The notes under the pieces were generated by a model, which was not told the DNA's origin, did not search any database, and was given only the letters and a program-made list of their open reading frames with translations. A program made the translations under genes and the position numbers. From NCBI GenBank assembly GCA_027325115.1, contig DAHWFG010000107.1, forward strand, positions 1 through 17,889: DNA of 17,889 nt, read 5' to 3'. Below, one piece after another: positions 1 through 6,525 of this stretch. Origin of the DNA: JAKBCQ01 sp021807585. GTDB lineage: Bacteria > Planctomycetota > Planctomycetia > Isosphaerales > Isosphaeraceae. Position 1 is the first letter of the stretch. The number at the start of each line of letters is the position of its first letter.

Positions 1-31
1 TCTTTTGACGATACTTCGAGATATGCAGGCC

Positions 32-808
32 ATGCCTCGCCTAGGGGTGAATATCGATCACGTTGCGACGTTACGGCAAGCTCGGGGGGGGCGTGAGCCC
101 GACCCGGTGCAGGCCGCGGTCGTCGCCGAGCTGGCGGGCGCCGACGGGGTTACGATTCATTTGCGCGAAGATCGCAGACACATACAAGATCGCGATCTTC
201 GTTTATTGCGTGAATCGATCGGGGTGATTTTGAACCTCGAGATGTCGCTTTCTCCCGAGATTTTTGAACTGGCGGTCGTCGTTCGCCCCGATCAACTCAC
301 GTTCGTTCCCGAGCGTCGCGCCGAGTTGACGACCGAAGGAGGGCTCGATGTCGTCGGCCTGCGCGATCGGATCGCGTCGATGATCGCTCGCTGTCGCGAG
401 CACGATTTGATCGCAAGTTTATTCATTGATCCCGATCCGGCGCAGGTTGAAGCCGCGATCGCGCTCGGCGTCGACGCGGTCGAGCTGCACACGGGTCGAT
501 ACGCGAACGCCACGGGTTCGCGGGGGAACGAGGTCGAGTTCGCGGCGTTGCGTCGCGCCTCGGCGCAGCTCGTCGCCGCGGGAATCGAACTGCACGCGGG
601 GCACGGACTGACTCTCAAAAACACGACGCCGATCGCGGCGATTCCCGGAATGGAAGAGCTCAATATCGGTCATGCGATCGTGGCCCGAGCCGTATTTGTC
701 GGTTTGGATCGCGCGGTGCGCGAGATGAAAGACGTGATCGCCGCGGCGACCTCGCCGATTCGAGGCGTGATCGCCGCGAATGCGGCGGACGAGCGTTCAT
801 TCCCTTGA
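32..808 (+). CDS. pdxJ: Pyridoxine 5'-phosphate synthase PdxJ
   Basis: Condenses 1-deoxy-D-xylulose 5-phosphate with 3-amino-2-oxopropyl phosphate to give pyridoxine 5'-phosphate, the last ring-forming step of the DXP-dependent vitamin B6 pathway; cytosolic TIM barrel. Family signatures run the full length: L-G-V-N-I-D-H-V-A-T-L-R-Q-A-R just after the start, then H-L-R-E-D-R-R-H-I, N-L-E-M, F-V-P-E-R-R, L-H-T-G-R-Y and the C-terminal G-H-G-L and N-I-G-H-A-I. The reading frame is open from a TTG at position 5. I prefer the ATG at 32 because the conserved P-R-L-G-V-N-I-D-H block follows directly; an ATG at 23 is also possible. That start gives 258 residues, slightly over the usual ~240, with a short divergent C-terminal tail. 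dapA follows 63 nt downstream on the same strand, so co-transcription is plausible. Identity is secure; only the start is uncertain. Confidence 0.96.
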   Translation: MPRLGVNIDHVATLRQARGGREPDPVQAAVVAELAGADGVTIHLREDRRHIQDRDLRLLRESIGVILNLEMSLSPEIFELAVVVRPDQLTFVPERRAELTTEGGLDVVGLRDRIASMIARCREHDLIASLFIDPDPAQVEAAIALGVDAVELHTGRYANATGSRGNEVEFAALRRASAQLVAAGIELHAGHGLTLKNTTPIAAIPGMEELNIGHAIVARAVFVGLDRAVREMKDVIAAATSPIRGVIAANAADERSFP

Positions 809-859
809 TTAACTGATTGTTATGATGTTCCAGCGAGTTTTTCCTTGTTTGATAGAGCC

Positions 860-864
860 AAGGA
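860..864 (+). promoter_or_regulatory. Ribosome binding site that decides the dapA start
   Basis: AAGGA lies 7 nt before the ATG at 872. It supports that ATG over the in-frame upstream TTG at 845 and GTG at 866. Confidence 0.7.
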
Positions 865-871
865 TGTGACG

Positions 872-1774
872 ATGGCGACGAAAGGTCGAATGTTTCGCGG
901 TTGCACGACGGCGCTGGCGACCCCTTTCACCGAAAACGGGATCGACGAAGCCGCATTGCGCAAATCGGTCGATTGGCAGATCGGCCAGGGAACGCCGACT
1001 CTTAGCCCCGTCGGCACGACGGGAGAATCCCCCACGCTTTCACATGACGAGCACGAGCGTGTGATCGCGCTCGTCGTCGAGCAATCCGCGGGGCGCGCCA
1101 AAATCATGGCGGGAACGCGGTCGAATTCGACCGCTGAGGCGGTTCGACTGACGAAATTCGCATCCAAGGCGGGCGCCGACGCCGCGCTTCTCGTCGCCCC
1201 GTATTACAATCGCCCCACGCAGGAAGGGCTTTACGCGCACTTCGCCAAAATCGCCGAAAGCGTCGATATCCCGCTGGTTTTGTATAACATCCCCGGTCGC
1301 ACGGGGCGTAATGTCGAGCCCGAGACGATCGAACGGCTGTCGCGGTCGGCGCGGATCATCGCGGTCAAAGAGGCGAGCGGGTCGCTTGATCAAGTCAGTG
1401 AAATTATCGGTCGCACCGATCTCACGGTCTTATCGGGTGACGATTCGCTCACGTTACCGATGCTCGCGGTCGGCGCCGAGGGGGTCGTTTCGGTGGCCGC
1501 GAATCTCATCCCGCGCGATGTCGCGGCGATGATCGACGCGTTCGATCGCGGCGAGATCGATCAGGCGAGGAAGCGGCACGCGAAGCTTTTCCCGCTTTGT
1601 CGTGATCTCCTCGGGATCGCCCCCAATCCGATTCCGCTCAAGGCGGCGCTGGCGCTTTTGGGGCGAGGAAACGGCTTGTTGCGGCTGCCGCTAACTCCTC
1701 TCGACGAACGAGGGCGAGCGACGCTCGCGGCGAGCCTCAAGCGTTACGGCCTCGATCCAAACGAGGCGCTTTGA
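872..1774 (+). CDS. dapA: 4-hydroxy-tetrahydrodipicolinate synthase DapA
   Basis: Condenses pyruvate with L-aspartate 4-semialdehyde, the first committed step of the diaminopimelate/lysine branch; a cytosolic class I aldolase-type TIM barrel. From the ATG at 872 the product has 300 residues, normal for the family. The G-T-T-G-E-S-P-T-L substrate loop, Y-N-I-P-G-R-T-G (catalytic Tyr at about residue 138) and V-K-E-A-S-G (Schiff-base Lys at about residue 166) are all present and correctly spaced. The loop reads S-P-V-G-T-T-G-E, so it differs slightly from the common form before the conserved core. The start is chosen from the AAGGA box 7 nt upstream. The gene follows pdxJ by 63 nt. Some family members act on other keto acids, but the complete motif set makes DapA the natural call. 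Confidence 0.95.
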   Translation: MATKGRMFRGCTTALATPFTENGIDEAALRKSVDWQIGQGTPTLSPVGTTGESPTLSHDEHERVIALVVEQSAGRAKIMAGTRSNSTAEAVRLTKFASKAGADAALLVAPYYNRPTQEGLYAHFAKIAESVDIPLVLYNIPGRTGRNVEPETIERLSRSARIIAVKEASGSLDQVSEIIGRTDLTVLSGDDSLTLPMLAVGAEGVVSVAANLIPRDVAAMIDAFDRGEIDQARKRHAKLFPLCRDLLGIAPNPIPLKAALALLGRGNGLLRLPLTPLDERGRATLAASLKRYGLDPNEAL

Positions 1775-1784
1775 TATTTTGACC

Positions 1785-1826
1785 CGAGCGATCGGCGATT
1801 GACATCGTAACGGCTCGTTCGTTTTT
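1785..1826 (+). terminator. Weak candidate terminator after dapA
   Basis: CGAGC at 1785-1789 pairs with GCTCG at 1813-1817, with a smaller CGAT/ATCG hairpin inside, followed by TTCGTTTTT. The stem is short and the loop long, so this is only a possibility. Confidence 0.25.
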
Positions 1827-1857
1827 GGTGAAAATACGTGATGGAGAGAAAAAGTCG

Positions 1858-1886
1858 TTGCCAAGTGATATGCGGCCGGCTAGAAT
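1858..1886 (+). promoter_or_regulatory. Sigma70-type promoter for the ArsR-family gene
   Basis: A -35 box TTGCCA (1858-1863) and a -10 box TAGAAT (1881-1886) are separated by exactly 17 nt. Each box differs from consensus at one base. Transcription would start near 1892, about 270 nt before the regulator's ATG. Confidence 0.55.
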
Positions 1887-2162
1887 ACGTTGAAGCACGA
1901 ACGTCTCCATCAGTCGGCTATCGCATAATTTCATACGCGATGGATGCTTGCGGATTAAGGGCGTTTGTGCGGTTAAGTCGTCATCCGTGTTATTTTTTTC
2001 GTGTTTGCGCAGCGACGGCCTTGTACGAGTCTATCAATCATACGTTCAGGCGATTCCCCCCCGCGTTTTCGGACGTATTTCACAGCGTCGTCGGCCTTGT
2101 TTTGGCGTCCCTTGGCGGGGGCGGGTCGGCGTCGAATCTTTTTAACGACAGGTGAAAATCCC

Positions 2163-2564
2163 ATGGCCAAGAAAATGATCAAGCGAGCGAACGAAGGCGC
2201 CGGACAAACCGCGACGGGCATGCCCGCAGTCTCCGATCAGATCGTCCGTGAGCTCGCGCAGGTCTTCAAACTCCTCAGCGACGAAACGCGGCTCCGAATC
2301 CTCCTTTACCTGGCCCAGAACGAGGAGATGCACGTCACCCAGTTGTGCAATCGTCTCGGCCAAAGCCAGCCCGCGGTCAGCCATCACCTCGCTCTCTTGC
2401 GCGTCTCCGGTTTGATCGAATCGCGACGTGAAGGTAAGCACAACTTCTACAGCGTCCGCTCCGATCATTTCGGAGAACTCCTCGTCGACCTCTTCTCGTC
2501 GACCGGAAGCATGCCCAAGAAGATCCGCTTCCACGACTTCATCCTCACCTACGAAGGCGAGTGA
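2163..2564 (+). CDS. ArsR/SmtB-family winged-helix transcriptional regulator
   Basis: A 133-residue protein with a typical ArsR-type DNA-binding domain. The V-F-K-L-L-S-D-E-T-R-L-R-I-L-L-Y-L block, the recognition helix around Q-S-Q-P-A-V-S-H-H-L-A-L-L and the wing R-R-E-G-K-H-N-F-Y-S-V are all clear. The ATG at 2163 is preceded by AGGTGA at a suitable distance. The frame is also open upstream to 2001, but that extension looks non-coding. The known metal sites of the family (the C-V-C pair of helix 3, and the D-x-H / H-x-x-H pair of helix 5) are not visible; only one Cys sits in the region. It therefore may sense something other than metal, or use redox or protein contacts. It stands alone between a promoter with a long leader and a strong terminator, and it converges on the membrane-protein cluster. 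Regulation of that cluster is possible but unsupported. Confidence 0.93.
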   Translation: MAKKMIKRANEGAGQTATGMPAVSDQIVRELAQVFKLLSDETRLRILLYLAQNEEMHVTQLCNRLGQSQPAVSHHLALLRVSGLIESRREGKHNFYSVRSDHFGELLVDLFSSTGSMPKKIRFHDFILTYEGE

Positions 2565-2619
2565 GCCCGCCGCGCCGAGATCCCCTCGGCGCCTCCGCTT
2601 CCTAAGCTGAGAACCACGC

Positions 2620-2666
2620 GGATCGATAATCTCGAACGCCGTTCGAGATTATCGATCCCTTTTTTT
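2620..2666 (+). terminator. Strong intrinsic terminator after the ArsR-family gene
   Basis: A perfect 18-bp inverted repeat (2620-2637 with 2641-2658) has a 3-nt GCC loop, one C, then seven T residues (2660-2666). On the opposite strand no T run follows the stem, so it should act mainly on the rightward transcript. Confidence 0.94.
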
Positions 2667-2769
2667 CGGTTCAAACGACTCGATCGAATTACGTCAGCCG
2701 AGAGGTTATAGCATCATCATATCATTTAGATTGATGGCGGCTTGAGTTCCATTGCTTTCGAATCTTCGA

Positions 2770-3174
2770 TCACGATCGCTCGTCGGGAAATCGTTTCTCG
2801 AAATCATCAATGAACCTGCCGATCTGTTTCATCCCGTCGCGCCTTGATTTGGGAAACCGTTTCTCAAACCAACCGTCGACCTTGCCGAACGCCTTGGGCC
2901 AGAGTATCAATCCCCCCGCAACGACCGCGGGCACTCCTACCATCCCCGGCAACACCACTCCCAGAGCCCCCACCGAGACGAGCATCACTCCGATTTCCTT
3001 GGGCATCGCTCGAAGGCGATCGCCGTCGAGCGCGGCGTCGGTCTGGTGCGTATCCGTCGCATGCGACGGATCGCGATCGGACCCGTTCAAATCCGCCGAC
3101 GCTCGGTCGAGTCGATCGCCTCGGCTTTCTCCCGCGTTCGAGGCTTCTTCCCCGGGATTCATCGTCGCGCTCAT
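2770..3174 (-). CDS. Small two-TM membrane protein, PGPGW-like paralogue 3 (most divergent)
   Basis: A 134-residue protein. The first ~55 residues are polar and probably disordered. Two hydrophobic segments (about residues 60-76 and 78-93) flank the hinge V-L-P-G-M-V-G-V-P, then come L-I-L-W-P-K-A-F, a short W-F-E-K-R-F-P amphipathic stretch and a C-terminal helix ending F-E-K-R-F-P. The same layout recurs in the next two genes upstream, so the three form a tandem family. The pattern L-P-G-P-x-G-x-x-x-x-x-x-G-L resembles the PGPGW putative transmembrane family; this copy has Met in place of the second Pro. The start has a weak GGTGGG box; a second ATG four codons on is possible. It is the last gene of the leftward cluster. 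The biochemical role is unknown. Confidence 0.85.
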   Translation of the reverse strand: MSATMNPGEEASNAGESRGDRLDRASADLNGSDRDPSHATDTHQTDAALDGDRLRAMPKEIGVMLVSVGALGVVLPGMVGVPAVVAGGLILWPKAFGKVDGWFEKRFPKSRRDGMKQIGRFIDDFEKRFPDERS

Positions 3175-3215
3175 GTTCCCACCAACAGCGTTCGTGAATG
3201 TAAAGATCCCAATCA

Positions 3216-3232
3216 GGAATCGACCCGATTCC
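3216..3232. other. Intercistronic hairpin
   Basis: GGAATCG and CGATTCC form a perfect 7-bp stem with a 3-nt loop, in the 66-bp space between the second and third PGPGW-like genes. No T run follows on either strand, so an RNA stability or processing element is likelier than a terminator. Confidence 0.35.
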
Positions 3233-3240
3233 CCATCTTA

Positions 3241-3591
3241 TTACGTTCCTGTCGGATGATTGGTCGTACCAGGATAACGTTTTTCCAGATCGACCAGAAA
3301 TCGTTCGATTTGACGCATGCCCCCGTCGTGCATCTTGGGATACTTTCGCTCGAACCAGTGCTCAACCTTGCTGAACCCGCGCGGCCAAAGCGCAAGCCCC
3401 CCCGCTATGAAAAACGGCGTGCCAATCGGCCCCGGCAGAACCAGGCCGATGATTCCGACCGTGATCAGCAGAATCCCAATTTCGGGAGGGAGCGAATTGA
3501 GCGATCGAATCATCGCTTCCGAGCGCGCCGAATCGCCGTCGAACGTCGCGAGCTCGGCGCCGGTACCGTTCATCGAGGGGGAATCACTCAT
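3241..3591 (-). CDS. Small two-TM membrane protein, PGPGW-like paralogue 2
   Basis: A 116-residue protein with the shared family core: P-P-E-I-G-I-L-L-I-T-V-G, the hinge V-L-P-G-P-I-G-T-P-F, G-G-L-A-L-W-P-R-G-F, then E-H-W-F-E-R-K-Y-P, and a C-terminal helix Q-I-E-R-F-L with D-L-E-K-R-Y-P-G. Two short hydrophobic segments lie at about residues 36-52 and 56-70; the C-terminal third is charged and amphipathic. The start is firm: AGGAG (3598-3602 on the minus strand) lies 6 nt before the ATG. The ATG lies inside the end of the preceding gene (8-nt overlap), which implies translational coupling. It is closest to the neighbouring upstream copy, including matching stretches at DNA level, which points to a fairly recent duplication. 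Confidence 0.88.
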   Translation of the reverse strand: MSDSPSMNGTGAELATFDGDSARSEAMIRSLNSLPPEIGILLITVGIIGLVLPGPIGTPFFIAGGLALWPRGFSKVEHWFERKYPKMHDGGMRQIERFLVDLEKRYPGTTNHPTGT

Positions 3592-3985
3592 GAGGAACTC
3601 CTGGTTGTTGAGACAAAACCCATGTTACAGCAGAATTGGTGATGATTGGTTCGGATTGGATCGATCCCGGGTAACGTTTTTCGAGATCGGCGAGATAGCG
3701 TTCGATTTGCGCCAGGCCGATCTCGTGCGATCGGGGAAACCGGCGGAGGACCCAGTGTTCCATGCACATGAATCCTTTGGGCCAAAAGACGAGTCCTCCC
3801 GCGATCAAAAAAGGCGTGCCCACCGGCCCCGGCAACAACACTCCGATCACTCCGACCGTGATCAACAACACTCCGATTTTGGTCAGAGATCTCCTCATCG
3901 TGTCTATCCGCCGGGTGACCGAGCCGATCGAACCGAAGTTCGCCGGCTCGCACGAAGGTCGATCGTCGGGGGGAACTTGATCCAT
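3584..3985 (-). CDS. Small two-TM membrane protein, PGPGW-like paralogue 1
   Basis: A 133-residue protein. After a polar 30-residue lead come T-K-I-G-V-L-L-I-T-V-G, the hinge L-L-P-G-P-V-G-T-P-F, G-G-L-V-F-W-P-K-G-F and an amphipathic block M-E-H-W-V-L-R-R-F-P. A helix Q-I-E-R-Y-L-A-D-L-E-K-R-Y-P-G follows, with an extra ~25-residue tail that the paralogues lack. The tail overlaps the next gene's start by 8 nt, so it may exist partly to couple translation. An AAGGGA box precedes the ATG. The gene directly follows the degenerate P-type ATPase gene by about 50 nt, as expected for one operon. No enzymatic motif is visible; the conserved Pro-Gly hinge suggests a helical hairpin in the membrane. 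Confidence 0.87.
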   Translation of the reverse strand: MDQVPPDDRPSCEPANFGSIGSVTRRIDTMRRSLTKIGVLLITVGVIGVLLPGPVGTPFLIAGGLVFWPKGFMCMEHWVLRRFPRSHEIGLAQIERYLADLEKRYPGSIQSEPIITNSAVTWVLSQQPGVPHE

Positions 3986-4036
3986 AAAAATCCCTTTGCA
4001 TCATAAGAATCAAGCCGAGCCGGCAATCGATCGGGG

Positions 4037-6190
4037 TTAATGACGTTCTTCGATCCGTTTATTGGTCTTGGCGAAAATCGCCAGCGTACCGAGATTCGTC
4101 ACGACGACCGTCGCCAAACTCGTCAGCCCAAATAAAAAAACGCCCGTCAAACAAAGCACGTTGGGAATAACCGTCGACCGCGCCACGCCCCGCGCTCGAT
4201 CGACGTGATCGAGCGCCGTCGTCCACAACGGTTCAATCGCGTCGAGCCCGGGACGAATGAGCAACGCGTCGGCGGGATTCCTCGCGGCGTCGATCTCTCC
4301 CGAAAGTGAAATCGTCGCGAACGCCTCCCTCGACGCCGAACGATAACGTGAACAATCTCCTATATAACAGACCTTTTTCGATTCTCCCGCGAGCCTGCGC
4401 AACACGTCGATCCGATCGGCTTCGGATCGCGCCTGATTCACCGACCCGACGCCGAGTTCGGCGCAGCGACGTTCGGCGCCGGCGTCGACGGTTTCCGAAA
4501 TCAAATCGATCGACACCCCCCGCCGCCGTAAAAATGCGATCAACGATTCCTCGTCACGGCTTAATCCAGATTTAAAGGAATCATTATTATTCAGATTGAT
4601 ATCGGTTCGATCGAGGACGACGAAATCGACCGCGGCGAGTCGACGCAAAAACGAAGATTCACGAATCAATACGCCGCGACGAGCCGAACTCGCCACGTCG
4701 TGTAAGAGATCGAGCGAGACGCCGATCCCCGGCCCCGTCGCGTAATCGGTGCGCATGATCGCGACCGCGGTCGAAACGTCCCCGACGAGCAACCCCAATC
4801 CCGCCGCGGCGAACGTCGGCGCGATGAACCGATCGGCGAACGCCTCTCCATGCGGCGAGATCGACGATTCGAGCGTTCGATTTCCCGGTATCGCCGCGTT
4901 CGTCATCGTCTTGCGGAGGATCTCCCCTCGGCTCGACGCGCGATCGGTCCAAGCGACGATCGTCAATTCCCCGCGGATGATCAAAGATCCCGCGTAGACC
5001 GCGTCCCCCTCGCTTTTGTCTCCGGGCTCGCGCGTTCCCAAAACGAGCCGTTCATCGATCGTCGCCGAACCGGCGATCACGACCCCATCGATCGGTATCG
5101 TTTCACCTTCTTGAATCAATACTTCATCCCCGGGCTCGATCGAATCAATATGAATCTCAATCAATGAATCGCCGACTCGCAACAAAGCGCGCTTCGATCG
5201 CCGCGAAAGCTCGGGGAGGAGCGCTCGATTCGTTTCGATCAATCGGTCGCGATACGCCCTCCGCCAAAATCGGAACAGCCAACTCATCAGCGCCGCGGCG
5301 ACGAATTGACCCGAAACGACCGTGGCGGCGACGATCACTGTATACAAAACAGGAACGCCAAGCTTCCGCTCGCGTAATTGACGCCCCGCCGCTTTGATCG
5401 CGCTCTTATTACATAATATAAGAAGCGCCGCGGCCGCCGGCCAAACGACCGGAACGAAAAAATCGGCGATCGCCGCGGCGACGAGCGACGCGTTCGCCGT
5501 CGCAAAGCCGACCCGAGCGAGATGAGACCCGTCGGGTTCGGAGACGACAAGCGAGCCCCAAAGAACCGCGTCGAGATCGCGGAGAATGCGATCGACGTTC
5601 GTCGCCGAAGGATCGAATCGAATGATCATATTCCCAGTCAATGATTTTGCCGTCGCCGAACGAATCCCGGGAGAACCCCAAAGACCCCGCTCCAATCGTT
5701 CGCCGAGCGCCCGGTCGCCGATCAATCGAGCGTCCCGCAGCCGAACGCGATCGCGCGTCGCATGTACGATCTCCCATGTCGTTAAATAATCGTAATATCG
5801 ATTTAACGATATTTTATCTCGAGATTCGTCGATCAGTCGTTCGACGAGGGCTCGATCGCGCGGCCGCGCCGCGGGCTCGATGCGATCCTCGACGGCGCGG
5901 GCCAAGTTCGACAGGTGCGCAACGGCGTCGATTCGTTCGGGATCGAAGCCGATCGAAACCGACGCATTCGCGCGATCGATCTTGACCGATTCGACCTCGT
6001 CGACCGAAAGGACGCGGACGAGGAAATCGATTAAGTATCGTTTTGATTTCGAATCACCGCCGAAGAGTCTGGGGTCGCGGGTCGTCGTCATTCCGCGGGC
6101 GCACGTCACCTCGGCGCCGGGGTTCGGATCCTCGGCCCGATCGACCGTGCAAGGGGCGACGCATTCTCTTTTGCGACGGCGGAATAACAT
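4037..6190 (-). CDS. Degenerate P-type ATPase paralogue (predicted pseudo-pump)
   Basis: A 717-residue intact reading frame homologous along most of its length to the active ATPase encoded at 7106-10546. Two ferredoxin-like HMA-type domains (about 46-105 and 137-213) precede hydrophobic segments at ~236-262 and ~277-308. An actuator-like domain follows (I-E-P-G-D-E-V, I-P-I-D-G, A-V-Y-A-G-S-L-I), then hydrophobic segments at ~455-495 and ~670-705. The catalytic motifs are broken: TGES is G-T-R-E (385-388), DKTGT is D-R-T-D-I (527-531) and GDGIND is G-D-C-S-R-Y (611-616). The nucleotide-binding N-domain is absent: only about a dozen residues replace roughly 125, while the rest of the P-domain fold is kept. 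The membrane metal motif reads T-D-Y-A-T-G-P-G-I-G. ATP-driven transport is therefore unlikely; a regulatory, scaffolding or partner role fits better. The start lacks a good Shine-Dalgarno box, and an ATG at 6091 is an alternative. Confidence 0.9.
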   Translation of the reverse strand: MLFRRRKRECVAPCTVDRAEDPNPGAEVTCARGMTTTRDPRLFGGDSKSKRYLIDFLVRVLSVDEVESVKIDRANASVSIGFDPERIDAVAHLSNLARAVEDRIEPAARPRDRALVERLIDESRDKISLNRYYDYLTTWEIVHATRDRVRLRDARLIGDRALGERLERGLWGSPGIRSATAKSLTGNMIIRFDPSATNVDRILRDLDAVLWGSLVVSEPDGSHLARVGFATANASLVAAAIADFFVPVVWPAAAALLILCNKSAIKAAGRQLRERKLGVPVLYTVIVAATVVSGQFVAAALMSWLFRFWRRAYRDRLIETNRALLPELSRRSKRALLRVGDSLIEIHIDSIEPGDEVLIQEGETIPIDGVVIAGSATIDERLVLGTREPGDKSEGDAVYAGSLIIRGELTIVAWTDRASSRGEILRKTMTNAAIPGNRTLESSISPHGEAFADRFIAPTFAAAGLGLLVGDVSTAVAIMRTDYATGPGIGVSLDLLHDVASSARRGVLIRESSFLRRLAAVDFVVLDRTDINLNNNDSFKSGLSRDEESLIAFLRRRGVSIDLISETVDAGAERRCAELGVGSVNQARSEADRIDVLRRLAGESKKVCYIGDCSRYRSASREAFATISLSGEIDAARNPADALLIRPGLDAIEPLWTTALDHVDRARGVARSTVIPNVLCLTGVFLFGLTSLATVVVTNLGTLAIFAKTNKRIEERH

Positions 6191-6296
6191 GATGATTCAT
6201 TCACTTTTGGAAATTAAGTAAGCGCGTCAATCAATCGGCGGCGCAAAACGGCGGGGGCGACGAACAAGTTCGATCGTCCAAAGCCGAGCGGTCGCC

Positions 6297-6491
6297 TCAG
6301 ATCGTCGCGGCGAGCTCGCCGCGGTTGCGCATCTCGTCGAGGAGATCGAGCAGCCTGATCTCCTCGTCGTCGACGATGTCGAAGATCCTTCGCAAGTGGA
6401 TCCGCTTCTTCTCGACGTGATAACCCAGATACGCCACGGTCAGCACGAGCGCCAGCGTGCCGATCAGCCCGTCAATCGCTTCCTGATTCAT
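6297..6491 (-). CDS. 64-aa single-TM protein of the ATPase cluster
   Basis: One hydrophobic helix (about residues 8-25, G-L-I-G-T-L-A-L-V-L-T-V-A-Y-L-G-Y) is followed by a charged cytoplasmic-type tail with alternating basic and acidic blocks, which probably forms an amphipathic helix (R-R-I-F-D-I-V-D-D-E-E-I-R-L-L). AAGGA (6499-6503 on the minus strand) lies 7 nt before the ATG, which makes this a believable small gene. It sits 34 nt after the 171-aa gene and about 106 nt before the degenerate ATPase gene, all in the same direction. No family is recognised. Its shape is that of a small accessory subunit of a membrane transporter. Confidence 0.8.
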   Translation of the reverse strand: MNQEAIDGLIGTLALVLTVAYLGYHVEKKRIHLRRIFDIVDDEEIRLLDLLDEMRNRGELAATI

Positions 6492-6525
6492 AACAGGTTC
6501 CTTGATAATAAAGTGCGTGTCGATC

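Larger units (their letters stand above)
1775..2162. other. 388-bp non-coding gap between dapA and the ArsR-type gene
   Basis: No convincing gene is seen. The first 50 bases hold a weak hairpin followed by T residues that may end the pdxJ-dapA transcript. A good sigma70-type promoter lies at 1858-1886. From its expected start point near 1892 to the ATG at 2163 is a leader of about 270 nt with a T-rich tract at 1992-1998 and no recognisable riboswitch. Reading frames that cross this stretch look unlike protein. Confidence 0.7.

Noticed and set aside
2001..2162. N-terminal extension of the ArsR-family protein
   Set aside because: The sequence is Arg/Ser-rich and unlike the family; the ATG at 2163 has a ribosome site and is followed by normal family content.
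3046..4006. Several + strand frames opposite the PGPGW-like genes
   Set aside because: They are antisense shadows; the minus-strand frames show paralogous conservation, membrane segments and ribosome sites.
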